Shown: one piece after another, positions 16,392-24,680 of the stretch
How positions within the stretch are numbered: the stretch's first letter is position 1
Layout of the letters: every line of letters starts with the position of its first letter
Source of the DNA: Neptuniibacter sp048548695
Lineage (GTDB): Bacteria; Pseudomonadota; Gammaproteobacteria; Pseudomonadales; Balneatricaceae
DNA: 64,000 bases
Reading direction: 5' to 3' (one strand)
Assembly: GCF_048548695.1 (NCBI RefSeq)
Contig: NZ_JBLYIF010000004.1
Translations under genes and position numbers: made by a program
The notes under the pieces: generated by a model
The model's database searches: none
What the model was told of the DNA's origin: nothing
Seen by the model: the letters and a program-made list of their open reading frames with translations, nothing else

Positions 16392-17378
16392 TCAGCGTAG
16401 AAAACCGAGCTCGCGCATCAGGTCGCCAACAATCAGCTCCTGTTTTTCAAGGAAGGTATTGAAGTCATCACCCGGACGGAACAGTTTGCTCCAGCCGTTG
16501 CGGCTGCGTACGGTTTCCCATTCAGGAGTGGCGTACATTTTTTCCAAAGTGATAATAAATTCTTGTTTTTTTGCGGCGGATAAACCCGGTGCAGCAAAGA
16601 AGCCACGCCAGTTAACGAAAGTCGCGTCATAACCTAGTTCAAGTAGGGTAGGGACGTCGGGCGCTGCGGCGTTGCGCTCATCGCTGGTCATGGCCAAAAT
16701 TCGCACCTCACCGGCTTCTGCCAAGGTGAGGGCTTCACTGAAACCGGTAGACAAAATTTGTGTTTCACCTGATAACAGGCCGGCCATAGCTTTACCGCCG
16801 GCATCGTAAGCGACATAGCGTACCTGGCGGGCATCGCCACCTGCCGCTTTAAAGGCCAAAGCGGCAACCAGGTGATCCATACTGCCGCGAGCTGAGCCTC
16901 CGGCTACCTTCACTGATGCCGGGTTGTTACGATAATCAGCCATGACCTGAGTGAAGCTGGTATAGGGTGAATCTTTTCTCACCACAAAAGCGCCATAGTC
17001 ACCAATAGTGGCAGCAACCGGTGTCAGGTCACGGAAAGACTGCGGGAATACCTTAGACAGTGAACGAATGACAATCGGAGTGGAGTTCACCATCAGGGTG
17101 TCCTGATTCTGTTCAGCGGTTTCGATTAAATGCGCAATGGCTTTGCCTCCACCGCCCCCGGAGAGATTTTCATAGGATACGGTATCAACCAGTTTGGATT
17201 TGTTGAGTGCTTCACCAATACCACGCGCCGTCGTGTCCCAACCGCCACCAGCACCGCCGGGGATTAGAAAATGCAGGGTTTCTAAGGCTGACGCTGGCAT
17301 GGAGGTGCCTGCTATACAAGTGGCGAACACTGCGGCTAAGACTGGTTTACGCGAAAAGATGCGGGCTTTGCTAAACAT
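16392..17378 (-). CDS. tctC: Tripartite tricarboxylate transporter substrate-binding protein TctC
   Basis: 328 residues. Signal peptide (VLAAVFATCIAGTSMPASA, cleavage before LETLHF), then the Bug/TctC binding fold: FLIPGGAGGGWDTTARGIGEAL binding loop in the first 60 residues, GGSARGSMDHLVAAL and VAYDAGGKAMAGLLSGE in the middle. GAGGT precedes the ATG. Captures a carboxylate in the periplasm. Divergent from a CitAB-like two-component system that probably senses the same ligand. Confidence 0.94.
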   Translation of the reverse strand: MFSKARIFSRKPVLAAVFATCIAGTSMPASALETLHFLIPGGAGGGWDTTARGIGEALNKSKLVDTVSYENLSGGGGGKAIAHLIETAEQNQDTLMVNSTPIVIRSLSKVFPQSFRDLTPVAATIGDYGAFVVRKDSPYTSFTQVMADYRNNPASVKVAGGSARGSMDHLVAALAFKAAGGDARQVRYVAYDAGGKAMAGLLSGETQILSTGFSEALTLAEAGEVRILAMTSDERNAAAPDVPTLLELGYDATFVNWRGFFAAPGLSAAKKQEFIITLEKMYATPEWETVRSRNGWSKLFRPGDDFNTFLEKQELIVGDLMRELGFLR

Positions 17379-17476
17379 GACGAGTACCTCGGACTGTTAT
17401 CTTTATGTATGTCGTTGGTTAACTTAATTCTTGTCAGTGATATATAAAAGCTTATGAATTTAAAGGGTTTTTAATA

Positions 17477-17502
17477 CATAAAGTACATTTTGTGCATAAA
17501 GT
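17477..17502. promoter_or_regulatory. Direct repeat in the tctC/histidine kinase intergenic region
   Basis: CATAAAGT occurs at 17477-17484 and 17495-17502, an 18-base spacing (nearly two helical turns), in an AT-rich stretch between divergent tctC and the sensor kinase gene. It could be the site of the CitB-like regulator. Position is the only support. Confidence 0.3.
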
Positions 17503-17564
17503 TTACGGGACAGTTCAGGTGCTAGTGGCTAGCCTTAATTCAGACATACTGAAGGAATTTTCTG

Positions 17565-19175
17565 TTGTTTAGTCGTTTAAGAATCAAAACCCGCATGATC
17601 CTGATACTCGGGTTTATGGCGCTGTTGCAGACCGGTTTGATAGGCTGGTTTGCCATGTTGTATCTGCAGCAGTCGCTTGATGAACAGATTGGCCAGCGTG
17701 CACTGCATGTCGCCCGCACCATAGCGGCGATGCCAGAAATAGGCTCAGCAGTGCAACAAAGAGACAGTGATTTTCTGATGCCGATCAGTCGACAACTGGC
17801 CGAAACCACTGAAGCGCGATTTGTGGTTATTGGTGATCAAGATGGCATTCGTCTGGCGCATCCGGTTGCAGATAAAGTGGGGCGCTCCATGAACGATGAT
17901 GACCGTGATGACAATACTGCCGTACTGATAGAGGGGCGTGATTTTATTACCCGGGATAAAGGCAGTCTTGGCTGGTCGATGCGGGGCAAAGCACCGATAT
18001 TTTCTGCTGATAGGGCAAGCATCATTGGCGTTGTGTCGGTAGGTTATGACCTGGTTAGGGTGGAACAGGTGATAAGCCGGTATCAATTAACGTTAATGGC
18101 TGTGATTTTGTTGTCATTTTTGCTGAGTGCAGTCACCGCCGCTTGGTTTGCCAACCATTTTAAGAAAGCGATTTTTGGTCTGGAACCTGAGCAAATTGCG
18201 CGCCGTTTTCGAGAACAGGAAGCAACTCTGGAATCGGTTAGAGAGGGTATTATTGCTATCAATACCGAAGGGCGCATAACCACTTTTAATGCTGCTGCAG
18301 TGAGAACTCTGGGGCTAGGTGAGAGTACCCGGCTTAGTGGGCGTTTAATTGAAGAGATACTGCCGGGCAGTGCCATGATGGATGTGTTAACAACCGGGGA
18401 GCCAGAGTATGACCTTGAGGTCTGGCGGGATGATCACAACCTGATCGTCAACCGTTTGCCATTACAGCAAAACGGGGCAATAACCGGGGTAGTATCCAGC
18501 TTTAGGCGCAAGGACGAATTGGACCTTGTCAGTGAGAAACTGACTCGAATTGAGCAGTATGCCGATAGCCTACGCAGTCAGTCCCATGAATACATGAATA
18601 AACTGCACACCATCGCCGGACTGATTCAACTGGCTGCCTATGATGAGGCGCTGCAACTCATTGGACAGGAAACTCATAGCCATCAGGCGCTGATTCACTT
18701 GCTGGTAGAAGCCGTAACTGATCCTATCCTGGCGGCCTGCCTGTTGGGTAAATATAACCGCGCCCGGGAGATGGGGCTAACACTTGAGATTGATCCGGAA
18801 AGCCAAATGCATGAATTACCCGCACATCTGCCGAAACAGCAGTTGGTAAGCATAATTGGTAACTTGATAGAGAATGCGCTGGAAGCGACGCTGAAATGCC
18901 ATGGAGAAGGTGGCGAAGTTCATCTGACAATGACAGATCTGGGTAATGATCTAATCTTTGAAATAGAAGATCAGGGTCCCGGCTTAAACGAAGCAGAACA
19001 GCTGCAAATTTTTCGTAAGGGTGTCACCAGTAAACATGAACGGGGGCATGGTTTAGGTTTGCACCTAGTACAAAACCTGTTGGCCAATTTGGGTGGTACT
19101 GTGACGGTAGAACCCGCAGAGAGTGGCGGTAGCCGGTTTATTGTTTACATTCCTAAAAATAAGGGTTCGGCGTGA
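17565..19175 (+). CDS. CitA/DcuS-family sensor histidine kinase
   Basis: 536 residues from a TTG at 17565 (AAGGA eight bases upstream; the next ATG is at 17595). TM1 (MILILGFMALLQTGLIGW), a periplasmic sensor domain (about 35-170) with RFVVIGDQDGIRLAHP typical of carboxylate-binding Cache/PDC domains, TM2 (LMAVILLSFLLSAVTAAWF), a PAS domain, a dimerisation segment with the phospho-acceptor in SQSHEYMNKLHTIAGL (H341), and an ATPase domain (NLIENALEA; EDQGPGL; GHGLGLHLV). It overlaps its response regulator gene by four bases. Adjacent divergent tct genes suggest it senses the transported carboxylate. Confidence 0.92.
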   Translation: MFSRLRIKTRMILILGFMALLQTGLIGWFAMLYLQQSLDEQIGQRALHVARTIAAMPEIGSAVQQRDSDFLMPISRQLAETTEARFVVIGDQDGIRLAHPVADKVGRSMNDDDRDDNTAVLIEGRDFITRDKGSLGWSMRGKAPIFSADRASIIGVVSVGYDLVRVEQVISRYQLTLMAVILLSFLLSAVTAAWFANHFKKAIFGLEPEQIARRFREQEATLESVREGIIAINTEGRITTFNAAAVRTLGLGESTRLSGRLIEEILPGSAMMDVLTTGEPEYDLEVWRDDHNLIVNRLPLQQNGAITGVVSSFRRKDELDLVSEKLTRIEQYADSLRSQSHEYMNKLHTIAGLIQLAAYDEALQLIGQETHSHQALIHLLVEAVTDPILAACLLGKYNRAREMGLTLEIDPESQMHELPAHLPKQQLVSIIGNLIENALEATLKCHGEGGEVHLTMTDLGNDLIFEIEDQGPGLNEAEQLQIFRKGVTSKHERGHGLGLHLVQNLLANLGGTVTVEPAESGGSRFIVYIPKNKGSA

Positions 19176-19876
19176 ATTTGATAACCGTTGTGATTGTAGA
19201 AGATGATCGCCAAATTGCTGAAATTCAGCAGCGGTTTCTGGAAAAAATCAGTGGTTTTCAGTTGGTCGGGATAGCCCATGGAATAGCTCAGGCAGAAGAT
19301 CTGGTGGAGGTCTTTAAGCCAGACCTGCTGTTATTGGATATTCAGTTTCCTGATGGCACCGGGCTTGATTTACTTAGGCGGTTGCGTGCTGCCAATAGCG
19401 CGGTAGATGTCATTTTGATAACGGCTGCCAAAGAGGTGGATACCTTGCGCGAGGCAATGCGTGGTGGTGTGTTTGACTACATCCTCAAGCCTCTGGTTTT
19501 TGAGCGCCTGCAGGAAGCACTCAGTAACTATTGTGAACATATGCAGAAAATGTTGGCAATGCAATCATTGGCACAACGGGATGTGGATACCCTGCTACCA
19601 CGGAGTCATTCTGCTGCAGCTGACATGATGGAGCCAGCAACAGACGTGCGACTGCCTAAAGGCGTTGATAGTTTGACACTGGAGAAAGTGCGACGGGTCT
19701 TTATCGAGAAATTCGATAGCCTCAGTGCAGAAGAGGTGGGTCAGATGATCGGTGCCAGCAGAACCACGGCCAGGCGATATCTTGAATATCTGGTGAGTAG
19801 TCACGAGTTGGAAGCGGAAGTTGCTTACGGCACAGTGGGTCGACCTGAGCGTCGTTACCGGAATCGGCAGGAGTAG
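19172..19876 (+). CDS. CitB/DcuR-family response regulator
   Basis: 234 residues, GTG start overlapping the kinase stop (GTGA). Receiver domain with acidic pocket EDD, phospho-acceptor D56 in LLLLDIQFPDG, and K in YILKPL; C-terminal helix-turn-helix region (LSAEEVGQMIGASRTTARRYLEYL) of the CitB type, ending GTVGRPERRYR. It should activate the divergent tctCBA operon on carboxylate sensing. Confidence 0.93.
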   Translation: MNLITVVIVEDDRQIAEIQQRFLEKISGFQLVGIAHGIAQAEDLVEVFKPDLLLLDIQFPDGTGLDLLRRLRAANSAVDVILITAAKEVDTLREAMRGGVFDYILKPLVFERLQEALSNYCEHMQKMLAMQSLAQRDVDTLLPRSHSAAADMMEPATDVRLPKGVDSLTLEKVRRVFIEKFDSLSAEEVGQMIGASRTTARRYLEYLVSSHELEAEVAYGTVGRPERRYRNRQE

Positions 19877-20344
19877 TTCGGAATTTTGTTAGTGCTATTC
19901 ATGCCAGTCGCCCTGAGTTAGCGAGCATTGCTGAACTGAGCTGCTATACAGCAGGGGATAGATTGCTCATGCGCCAAGTTGTTGTAGGTCTTCAATCACC
20001 AATCCGGTGACTTCATCGAGATGGGCAGCATCACACTATATTGCTGGCACAATCCCGAAGGTGATGATCTCAGCTGCAGTGCTTTGCAGACTGAATAATG
20101 CTAGCAAGCATGCAATGAGGTAGGGCTGGATTCTTGTCATATAACAATCTTTCACAGAGGATCGACGAGCTGACTATCAGGTACAGTGACTTAATTTAGC
20201 TAGAAAGAAGTGCTTACCCGAACCTTTACCTGCATTAAGGTGTAACGTTATATCTGTGTATCGACTGCTGCCTGCTTTAAATTAAGCTTTAGTCAGCGCG
20301 ACTTAAGTCGATAAATACCGAGCATAATTTGTAATGCAGCCACC
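19877..20344. other. 468-base intergenic region
   Basis: Between the CitB-like regulator and the HD-GYP gene. It holds the possible binding-protein remnant on the minus strand (19967-20140), a 12-base perfect palindrome CGACTTAAGTCG at 20299-20310, and CATAAT at 20332 as a possible -10 for the HD-GYP gene. No intact gene is seen. Confidence 0.7.
19967..20140 (-). pseudogene. Possible remnant of a periplasmic (PhnD-like) binding protein gene
   Basis: An ATG at 20140 opens a 34-codon frame: a typical signal peptide (IQPYLIACLLALFSLQSTAA) followed by EIITFGIVPAI, which resembles the mature start of phosphate/phosphonate-type binding proteins, then a TAG at 20036. The same frame continues 22 codons (HLDEVTGLVIEDLQQLGA) to a TGA at 19967. 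A complete signal peptide with no protein behind it looks like a deleted gene. It could be a chance frame. Confidence 0.35.
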
Positions 20345-21454
20345 ATGGGCGCAAGCATGAGCGATAACAATAAAAGTACAATCCTGATTGTAGATGATGA
20401 GGCATTTAATATTGTTGTCTTATCGGATCTGTTGAAAGCTGAGTATAGGATCATTGTCGCGAAAAGCGGCGAGCAGGCACTTAACCGTGTGCATGATGAA
20501 GTACGCCCTGATCTTATTTTGCTGGATATTATGATGCCGGATATGGATGGTTATGAGGTGTGTTCTGCACTTAAAGCTGACCCGGCGACCGCTAATATTC
20601 CGGTTATTTTTGTATCGGCAATGAGTGATGGCATCGATGAAGATCGCGGCCTGAAAGTGGGTGCCATTGATTATATTCGTAAGCCTGTAACACCTGCGAT
20701 TGTCCGGTCTAGGGTCCGTAACCATCTGGCGCTCAAAATTGCTCAGGATCAGTTATCCCGGCAGAACGAAGTATTAGAAGCATTGGTTCAACAACGAACT
20801 GCAGAGCTGGTGACGACACAGGATGTCACCATTATGGCCCTGGCATCACTGGCAGAAACACGCGATAACGAAACTGGTAACCATATTCGGCGTACTCAGC
20901 ATTACGTTAAAATCCTGGCCGAAGAGTTGGTTGCTGCCGGGCATTACACCGATGAACTGACGCCTGAAAATATTGAGTTGTTGTATAAGTCAGCTCCGCT
21001 TCACGATATTGGTAAAGTGGGGATACCGGATAGTATTCTGCTGAAGCCGGGCAAACTTGAGCCGGAAGAGTTCAGAATTATGATGACGCATGCTGAACTT
21101 GGCGCTAAGGCGTTGCAGCAGGCAGGTGACAGTTTATGCAGTAATGCAACTTCCTTCTTGCGCTACGCGAGAGATATTGCTGCTTGCCATCATGAAAAGT
21201 GGGATGGTAAAGGCTACCCCAGAGGGTTGTCAGGTGACGATATACCTCTATCAGCACGGCTGATGTCGTTAGCTGATGTGTACGATGCATTGATCTCTAA
21301 ACGGGTATATAAGCCTGCGTTCAGTCATGAAAAGGCCGCCAGTATTATCCTTGAGGGGCGTGGCACTCATTTTGAACCAGTGATAGTGGATGCCTTTCAG
21401 CGCACAGAGCAGGATTTTCAGGTGATAGCTGCCAGATATAAGGATGTTGAATAA
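20345..21454 (+). CDS. Response regulator with HD-GYP cyclic-di-GMP phosphodiesterase domain (RpfG-like)
   Basis: 369 residues (an ATG at 20357 is an alternative start; neither has a good ribosome site). N-terminal receiver with phospho-acceptor D61 in LILLDIMMPDMDG, a short coiled linker, and an HD-GYP domain with LHDIGKVGIPDSIL (H220-D221), HHEKWDGKGYP (GYP at 290-292) and LADVYDAL. It should hydrolyse cyclic-di-GMP under phosphorylation control. No kinase is adjacent. Confidence 0.94.
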   Translation: MGASMSDNNKSTILIVDDEAFNIVVLSDLLKAEYRIIVAKSGEQALNRVHDEVRPDLILLDIMMPDMDGYEVCSALKADPATANIPVIFVSAMSDGIDEDRGLKVGAIDYIRKPVTPAIVRSRVRNHLALKIAQDQLSRQNEVLEALVQQRTAELVTTQDVTIMALASLAETRDNETGNHIRRTQHYVKILAEELVAAGHYTDELTPENIELLYKSAPLHDIGKVGIPDSILLKPGKLEPEEFRIMMTHAELGAKALQQAGDSLCSNATSFLRYARDIAACHHEKWDGKGYPRGLSGDDIPLSARLMSLADVYDALISKRVYKPAFSHEKAASIILEGRGTHFEPVIVDAFQRTEQDFQVIAARYKDVE

Positions 21455-21483
21455 AAAAAGCGGCGATAAAGCCGCTGTTTTTA
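21453..21483. terminator. Bidirectional terminator between HD-GYP and lipoprotein genes
   Basis: AGCGGC, loop GATAAA, GCCGCT, with GTTTTT on the plus side and seven T on the minus side. Serves both convergent genes. Confidence 0.85.
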
Positions 21484-21493
21484 GGTCGGGGAT

Positions 21494-22747
21494 TTAAAGC
21501 ACGCCGCCTAGCAAGCCACCAGTCAAGCCGCCATCCGCATCGCCCAGCAAACCGCCCAGGTCTGTCTCGCTACCTAACAGGCTGCCGACTACAGCATCGT
21601 CGCTTCCCAGTAAGCCTACAACCGTACCCGTTAGGTCGCTAACTAGCCCTTCTTCAGTGTCGAGTAATCCGCCAACGATGTCTGCATCACCACCCAGTAG
21701 GTCATCAATTGCGCTTTGATCACTGAGTAGGCCGGTTGTGCTGCTGATTAGCCCGGCATCGTCGCCGCCCAACAGGCCACCGGTCAGGCTTTCATCGCCA
21801 CCAAGTAGACCCTCGGCAGTGCTGGTTAGACCGTCTAGTAGCCCGGCATCACTGCCACCCAGCAAGCCATCACTGAGGCCTAAACCTACGTCATCACTCA
21901 GCAATCCATCTCCGGTGCCTCCGAGTAAACCTGTTACGGTTTCAGTCAAACCACTGACAAGACCGGGATCGGTGTCGTTGATTAGCGTATCGAGTAAGCC
22001 TGTGGCAGTGCCCAAGACTTCTGTGTCGCTAATTAACCCTTGATCAGCGATCGCAAGATCAAGGCTATCAGCCAATAGATCTGTGCTGGTGTCGACTAGG
22101 CCGTTAAGTGTATCTGTCGGGCCGATAAGAACATTATTCAGTGTCTCGGACAGGCCTAAATCAGGTACCAGTTCACCTGTCAGCGTGCCTATCAAACCAT
22201 CATCGCTGATGATAAGGCTATCGACAATAGCTGTGCTGTCGCTGACGGCTGTTTTCAGGGTGCCGGTTGCAGCATCGATGAGGCCATCGGTTGCCGTAGT
22301 TAGGTTCCCCTGGGCCAGTTGATCCAGCGCATCTGTGGTCGCGTCAACAATGTTGTCCGCACCCAATGTGGTACCGTTTAACAGATTTTGTACCGCCGTT
22401 GTGGTGGTTGAGCCAAGTACTCCGTTGGTTGTTACAGTGATGGTTTCTGTTAAGCCATCCAGTACATCTGTGGTGGCAAAGACCAGTTCATCGACGCAGC
22501 CGGTCAGGTTGCAGGTTTCGGTTGTCTCGCCGGTATCAGTGCTGGTGTCGTTGTTGGTGCTTTCGTCAATGTCACCGCCGGTATCACCAGTATCCTCTTC
22601 AATATCAGTACCGGTATCAGTATCGATGCCTGTTGATTCGCTGCTGGTGTCAGCCATATTTTTAATGCTATGGCTCCCCTGACAGCCTGCGATGACTGAT
22701 AACGCAAGCAGGAGTGTGCAGTATTTGAATAGTTCCTTGATCTTCAT
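21494..22747 (-). CDS. Low-complexity acidic lipoprotein, paralog A
   Basis: 417 residues, function unknown. Lipoprotein signal LLALSVIAGC (Cys22) followed by QGSHSIK. Next a Thr/Asp/Glu-rich linker (40-80), then CNLTGCVDELVF, a two-cysteine motif shared with paralog B, then a region rich in Asp, Thr, Leu and Gly that becomes nearly tandem GLLGGxD-type repeats in the C-terminal half, ending GGLLGGVL. Almost no basic or aromatic residues after the signal peptide. Probably a surface or periplasmic Ca-binding-like or structural protein, but that is a guess. The sequence GGGTTGAGGCA before the ATG is shared with paralog B. Confidence 0.85.
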   Translation of the reverse strand: MKIKELFKYCTLLLALSVIAGCQGSHSIKNMADTSSESTGIDTDTGTDIEEDTGDTGGDIDESTNNDTSTDTGETTETCNLTGCVDELVFATTDVLDGLTETITVTTNGVLGSTTTTAVQNLLNGTTLGADNIVDATTDALDQLAQGNLTTATDGLIDAATGTLKTAVSDSTAIVDSLIISDDGLIGTLTGELVPDLGLSETLNNVLIGPTDTLNGLVDTSTDLLADSLDLAIADQGLISDTEVLGTATGLLDTLINDTDPGLVSGLTETVTGLLGGTGDGLLSDDVGLGLSDGLLGGSDAGLLDGLTSTAEGLLGGDESLTGGLLGGDDAGLISSTTGLLSDQSAIDDLLGGDADIVGGLLDTEEGLVSDLTGTVVGLLGSDDAVVGSLLGSETDLGGLLGDADGGLTGGLLGGVL

Positions 22748-22819
22748 TGCCTCAACCCCGAGTGTTGTTGACTGTCTTTTGTTGGTTTGGCTTTAGCGAA
22801 AAATGTAAACAGATATCAA

Positions 22820-22843
22820 AAAGCGGCTTTGCAGCCGCTTTTA
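22820..22843 (-). terminator. Intrinsic terminator of lipoprotein paralog B
   Basis: AGCGGCT, loop GCAA, AGCCGCT and then five T on the minus strand, 15 bases after the paralog B stop. Confidence 0.85.
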
Positions 22844-22854
22844 GGTTGTGGTGT

Positions 22855-24348
22855 CTACAGTATTCCGCCTCCCAGGGAATCGAGAATCGGATCATCAATG
22901 GCTTCATCAACTGTATCTGTCAGTCCATCTACAGTGTCTTCTTCACTGCTAGACAGGGTTGCATCCACCAGCCCCAGCACGCCATCGACGATGCCATCCT
23001 CCGAGCTATCACTGCCACCCAATAGGCCAACACTGCCACCCAATAGACCATCGCTGCCACCCAATAGACCATCGCTGGCATCTGACAGGTCACTGATAGT
23101 ATCTGTGACTCCGGTAACTAGACTGGTATCAACGGCGTCTGTGTCGAGTGTATCGGTCACGGTGTCAGTCAAACCGGTACTGCCTAACAAGCCTGCTTCT
23201 CCCAGCACTGGTTCGAGCGCACTGTCTAGCAGGTCAGTGGTTTCATCTACGATGCCATCTAAGGTTTCAGTGGTATCTGATACCAGGTCATCAACTGTTT
23301 CAGTCAGCCCCAAATCAGTTGTCAGACCACCAGTTACACCGCCGAGTAGTCCTGCGGAACCATCAAGTAGTGAACCGGTACCACCTACCAGGCCATCGAC
23401 AACATCTGTAGTGCTGTCTACAACGGTAGCTACTGTATCGGTGGTGACATCAACCAGATTATCTAGGTCACCAGTGACGTCGCCTTCAATCAGGCTATCT
23501 ACAACATCGGTTGTGGCATCCGCGATGTCGTCTAAACCGCCGGTAGTACTATCCAGCAGTGAATCCAACTCGTCGGTTGTACCGTCGCCCAGCACAATGT
23601 CGATAGTGTCAGTGGCATCATCAGTTATGTTGTCTGCCAAATCTGTGGTGGTAAAAACCAATTCATCAATGCAGTCGGTAAGGGTGCAGGCGCCAATTTC
23701 ACCGCCGGTATCGCCACCAGTATCACCGCCAGTATCACCACCGGTATCCCCACCGGTATCCCCACCGGTATCCCCACCGGTATCACCGCCAGTATCACCG
23801 CCAGTATCACCACCGGTATCACCGCCAGTATCGCCACCGGTATCACCGCCGGTATCACCACCGGTATCACCACCGGTATCACCACCGGTATCACCGCCGG
23901 TATCACCACCGGTATCACCACCGGTATCACCGCCAGTATCACCACCGGTATCGCCACCAGTATCACCGCCAGTATCACCGCCAGTATCACCACCGGTATC
24001 GCCACCGGTATCGCCACCGGTATCACCGCCAGTATCACCACCGGTATCACCGCCAGTATCACCACCGGTATCGCCACCAGTATCACCGCCAGTATCACCA
24101 CCGGTATCGCCACCAGTATCACCGCCAGTATCACCGCCAGTATCACCGCCAGTATCACCGCCAGTGTCACCACCGGTATCACCACCGGTATCACCGCCAG
24201 TATCACCACCAGTGTCGCCCGGAATTTCAACTCCTGGGTCGCCGCTACTGCCCGCAACATCTTTGAGAATGTATTTGCCGTTACAGCCTGCGATAGCAGA
24301 TATGGCGAGTGCCAGGGCGCAGTGTTTGAATAATTCTTTTATGGTCAT
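22855..24348 (-). CDS. Low-complexity acidic lipoprotein with 43 GGDT repeats, paralog B
   Basis: 497 residues, function unknown. Lipoprotein signal AISAIAGC (Cys22) then NGKYILKDVAG, parallel to the other two paralogs. Residues 44-216 are about 43 copies of Gly-Asp-Thr-Gly. The motif CTLTDCIDELVFTTTD follows, as in paralog A. The rest is Asp/Thr/Leu/Val-rich with GLLGGSDGLLGGS blocks and ends DDPILDSLGGGIL, close to the end of paralog C. One Asp every fourth residue in a glycine chain could bind calcium or act as a flexible stalk; neither is shown. Confidence 0.87.
   Translation of the reverse strand: MTIKELFKHCALALAISAIAGCNGKYILKDVAGSSGDPGVEIPGDTGGDTGGDTGGDTGGDTGGDTGGDTGGDTGGDTGGDTGGDTGGDTGGDTGGDTGGDTGGDTGGDTGGDTGGDTGGDTGGDTGGDTGGDTGGDTGGDTGGDTGGDTGGDTGGDTGGDTGGDTGGDTGGDTGGDTGGDTGGDTGGDTGGDTGGDTGGDTGGDTGGDTGGDTGGEIGACTLTDCIDELVFTTTDLADNITDDATDTIDIVLGDGTTDELDSLLDSTTGGLDDIADATTDVVDSLIEGDVTGDLDNLVDVTTDTVATVVDSTTDVVDGLVGGTGSLLDGSAGLLGGVTGGLTTDLGLTETVDDLVSDTTETLDGIVDETTDLLDSALEPVLGEAGLLGSTGLTDTVTDTLDTDAVDTSLVTGVTDTISDLSDASDGLLGGSDGLLGGSVGLLGGSDSSEDGIVDGVLGLVDATLSSSEEDTVDGLTDTVDEAIDDPILDSLGGGIL
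23701..24219. repeat. 12-bp coding minisatellite, about 43 units (GGDT)
   Basis: 519 bases made of 12-base units, plus-strand forms such as ACCACCGGTATC, ACCGCCAGTATC and GCCACCGGTATC. All differences between units are synonymous, and Asp is always GAT. The protein repeat is therefore perfect while the DNA has drifted, which suggests selection on the protein. Length is probably variable between strains. Confidence 0.97.
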
Positions 24349-24476
24349 AACCTCAATCCCGAGTTTGGAGTGACTTCCTTGTGCTGTTATCAGTAGTGAG
24401 CAAGTTGTTTTTTTATTACATTGCCAACCGGCTCTGGTTGCATAACAACAGCAGATACATTGTCAGATAAGTTAAC

Positions 24477-24506
24477 TATATATATTTTGACTATAACTTG
24501 AGTCAA
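24477..24506 (-). promoter_or_regulatory. Sigma-70-type promoter for lipoprotein paralog B
   Basis: Minus strand: TTGACT (24506-24501), then TATATA (24482-24477) with an 18-base spacer, or ATATAT with 17. About 130 bases upstream of the ATG. The -35 element lies inside the AACTTGA-G-TCAAGTT palindrome, so a repressor there would block it. Confidence 0.5.
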
Positions 24507-24529
24507 GTTTAAATAAAATTTTATTTAAA
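24495..24529. repeat. Two adjoining perfect palindromes
   Basis: AACTTGA-G-TCAAGTT at 24495-24509 (7-base arms) and a 22-base perfect palindrome at 24508-24529 (11-base arm TTTAAATAAAA). They adjoin and overlap by two bases, over the -35 of the paralog B promoter. Confidence 0.75.
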
Positions 24530-24628
24530 AGCTCGTTTTAATTTCCCTTTCCATATGGCGTGTATTTGGGTGACTTAGTGAACAAGAAAACGGTGTGGTG
24601 AGAAAAGCCTGGTGTCTCTAGCGACAAT

Positions 24629-24655
24629 AAAAAAGTGGCCCAGGGCCACTTTTTC
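24629..24655 (-). terminator. Intrinsic terminator of lipoprotein paralog C
   Basis: AGTGGCC and GGCCACT arms around CAG, with six T on the minus strand and four or five on the plus strand, about 26 bases after the paralog C stop. Confidence 0.85.
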
Positions 24656-24680
24656 TCAGGTGATGAATAGCGCTATAGGG

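Larger units (their letters stand above)
24349..24680. other. 332-base intergenic region with promoter and palindromes
   Basis: AT-rich stretch between lipoprotein paralogs B and C. It holds the paralog C terminator (24629-24655), a minus-strand promoter for paralog B and two adjoining palindromes (24495-24529). No gene is seen. Confidence 0.8.

Noticed and set aside
23701..24219. CRISPR array
   Set aside because: 12-base units in direct contact without spacers, in frame within a lipoprotein gene; no cas genes.
23625..24260. Minus-strand frame of VIPVVIPVV repeats
   Set aside because: Another frame of the same 12-bp repeat, without start signals; a by-product of the repeat.
22787..24373. 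528-residue plus-strand frame full of SPPVSPPV repeats
   Set aside because: It is the antisense of the GGDT repeat in lipoprotein B. The minus-strand frame has the lipobox, paralogs on both sides, a promoter and a terminator; this frame has none of these.
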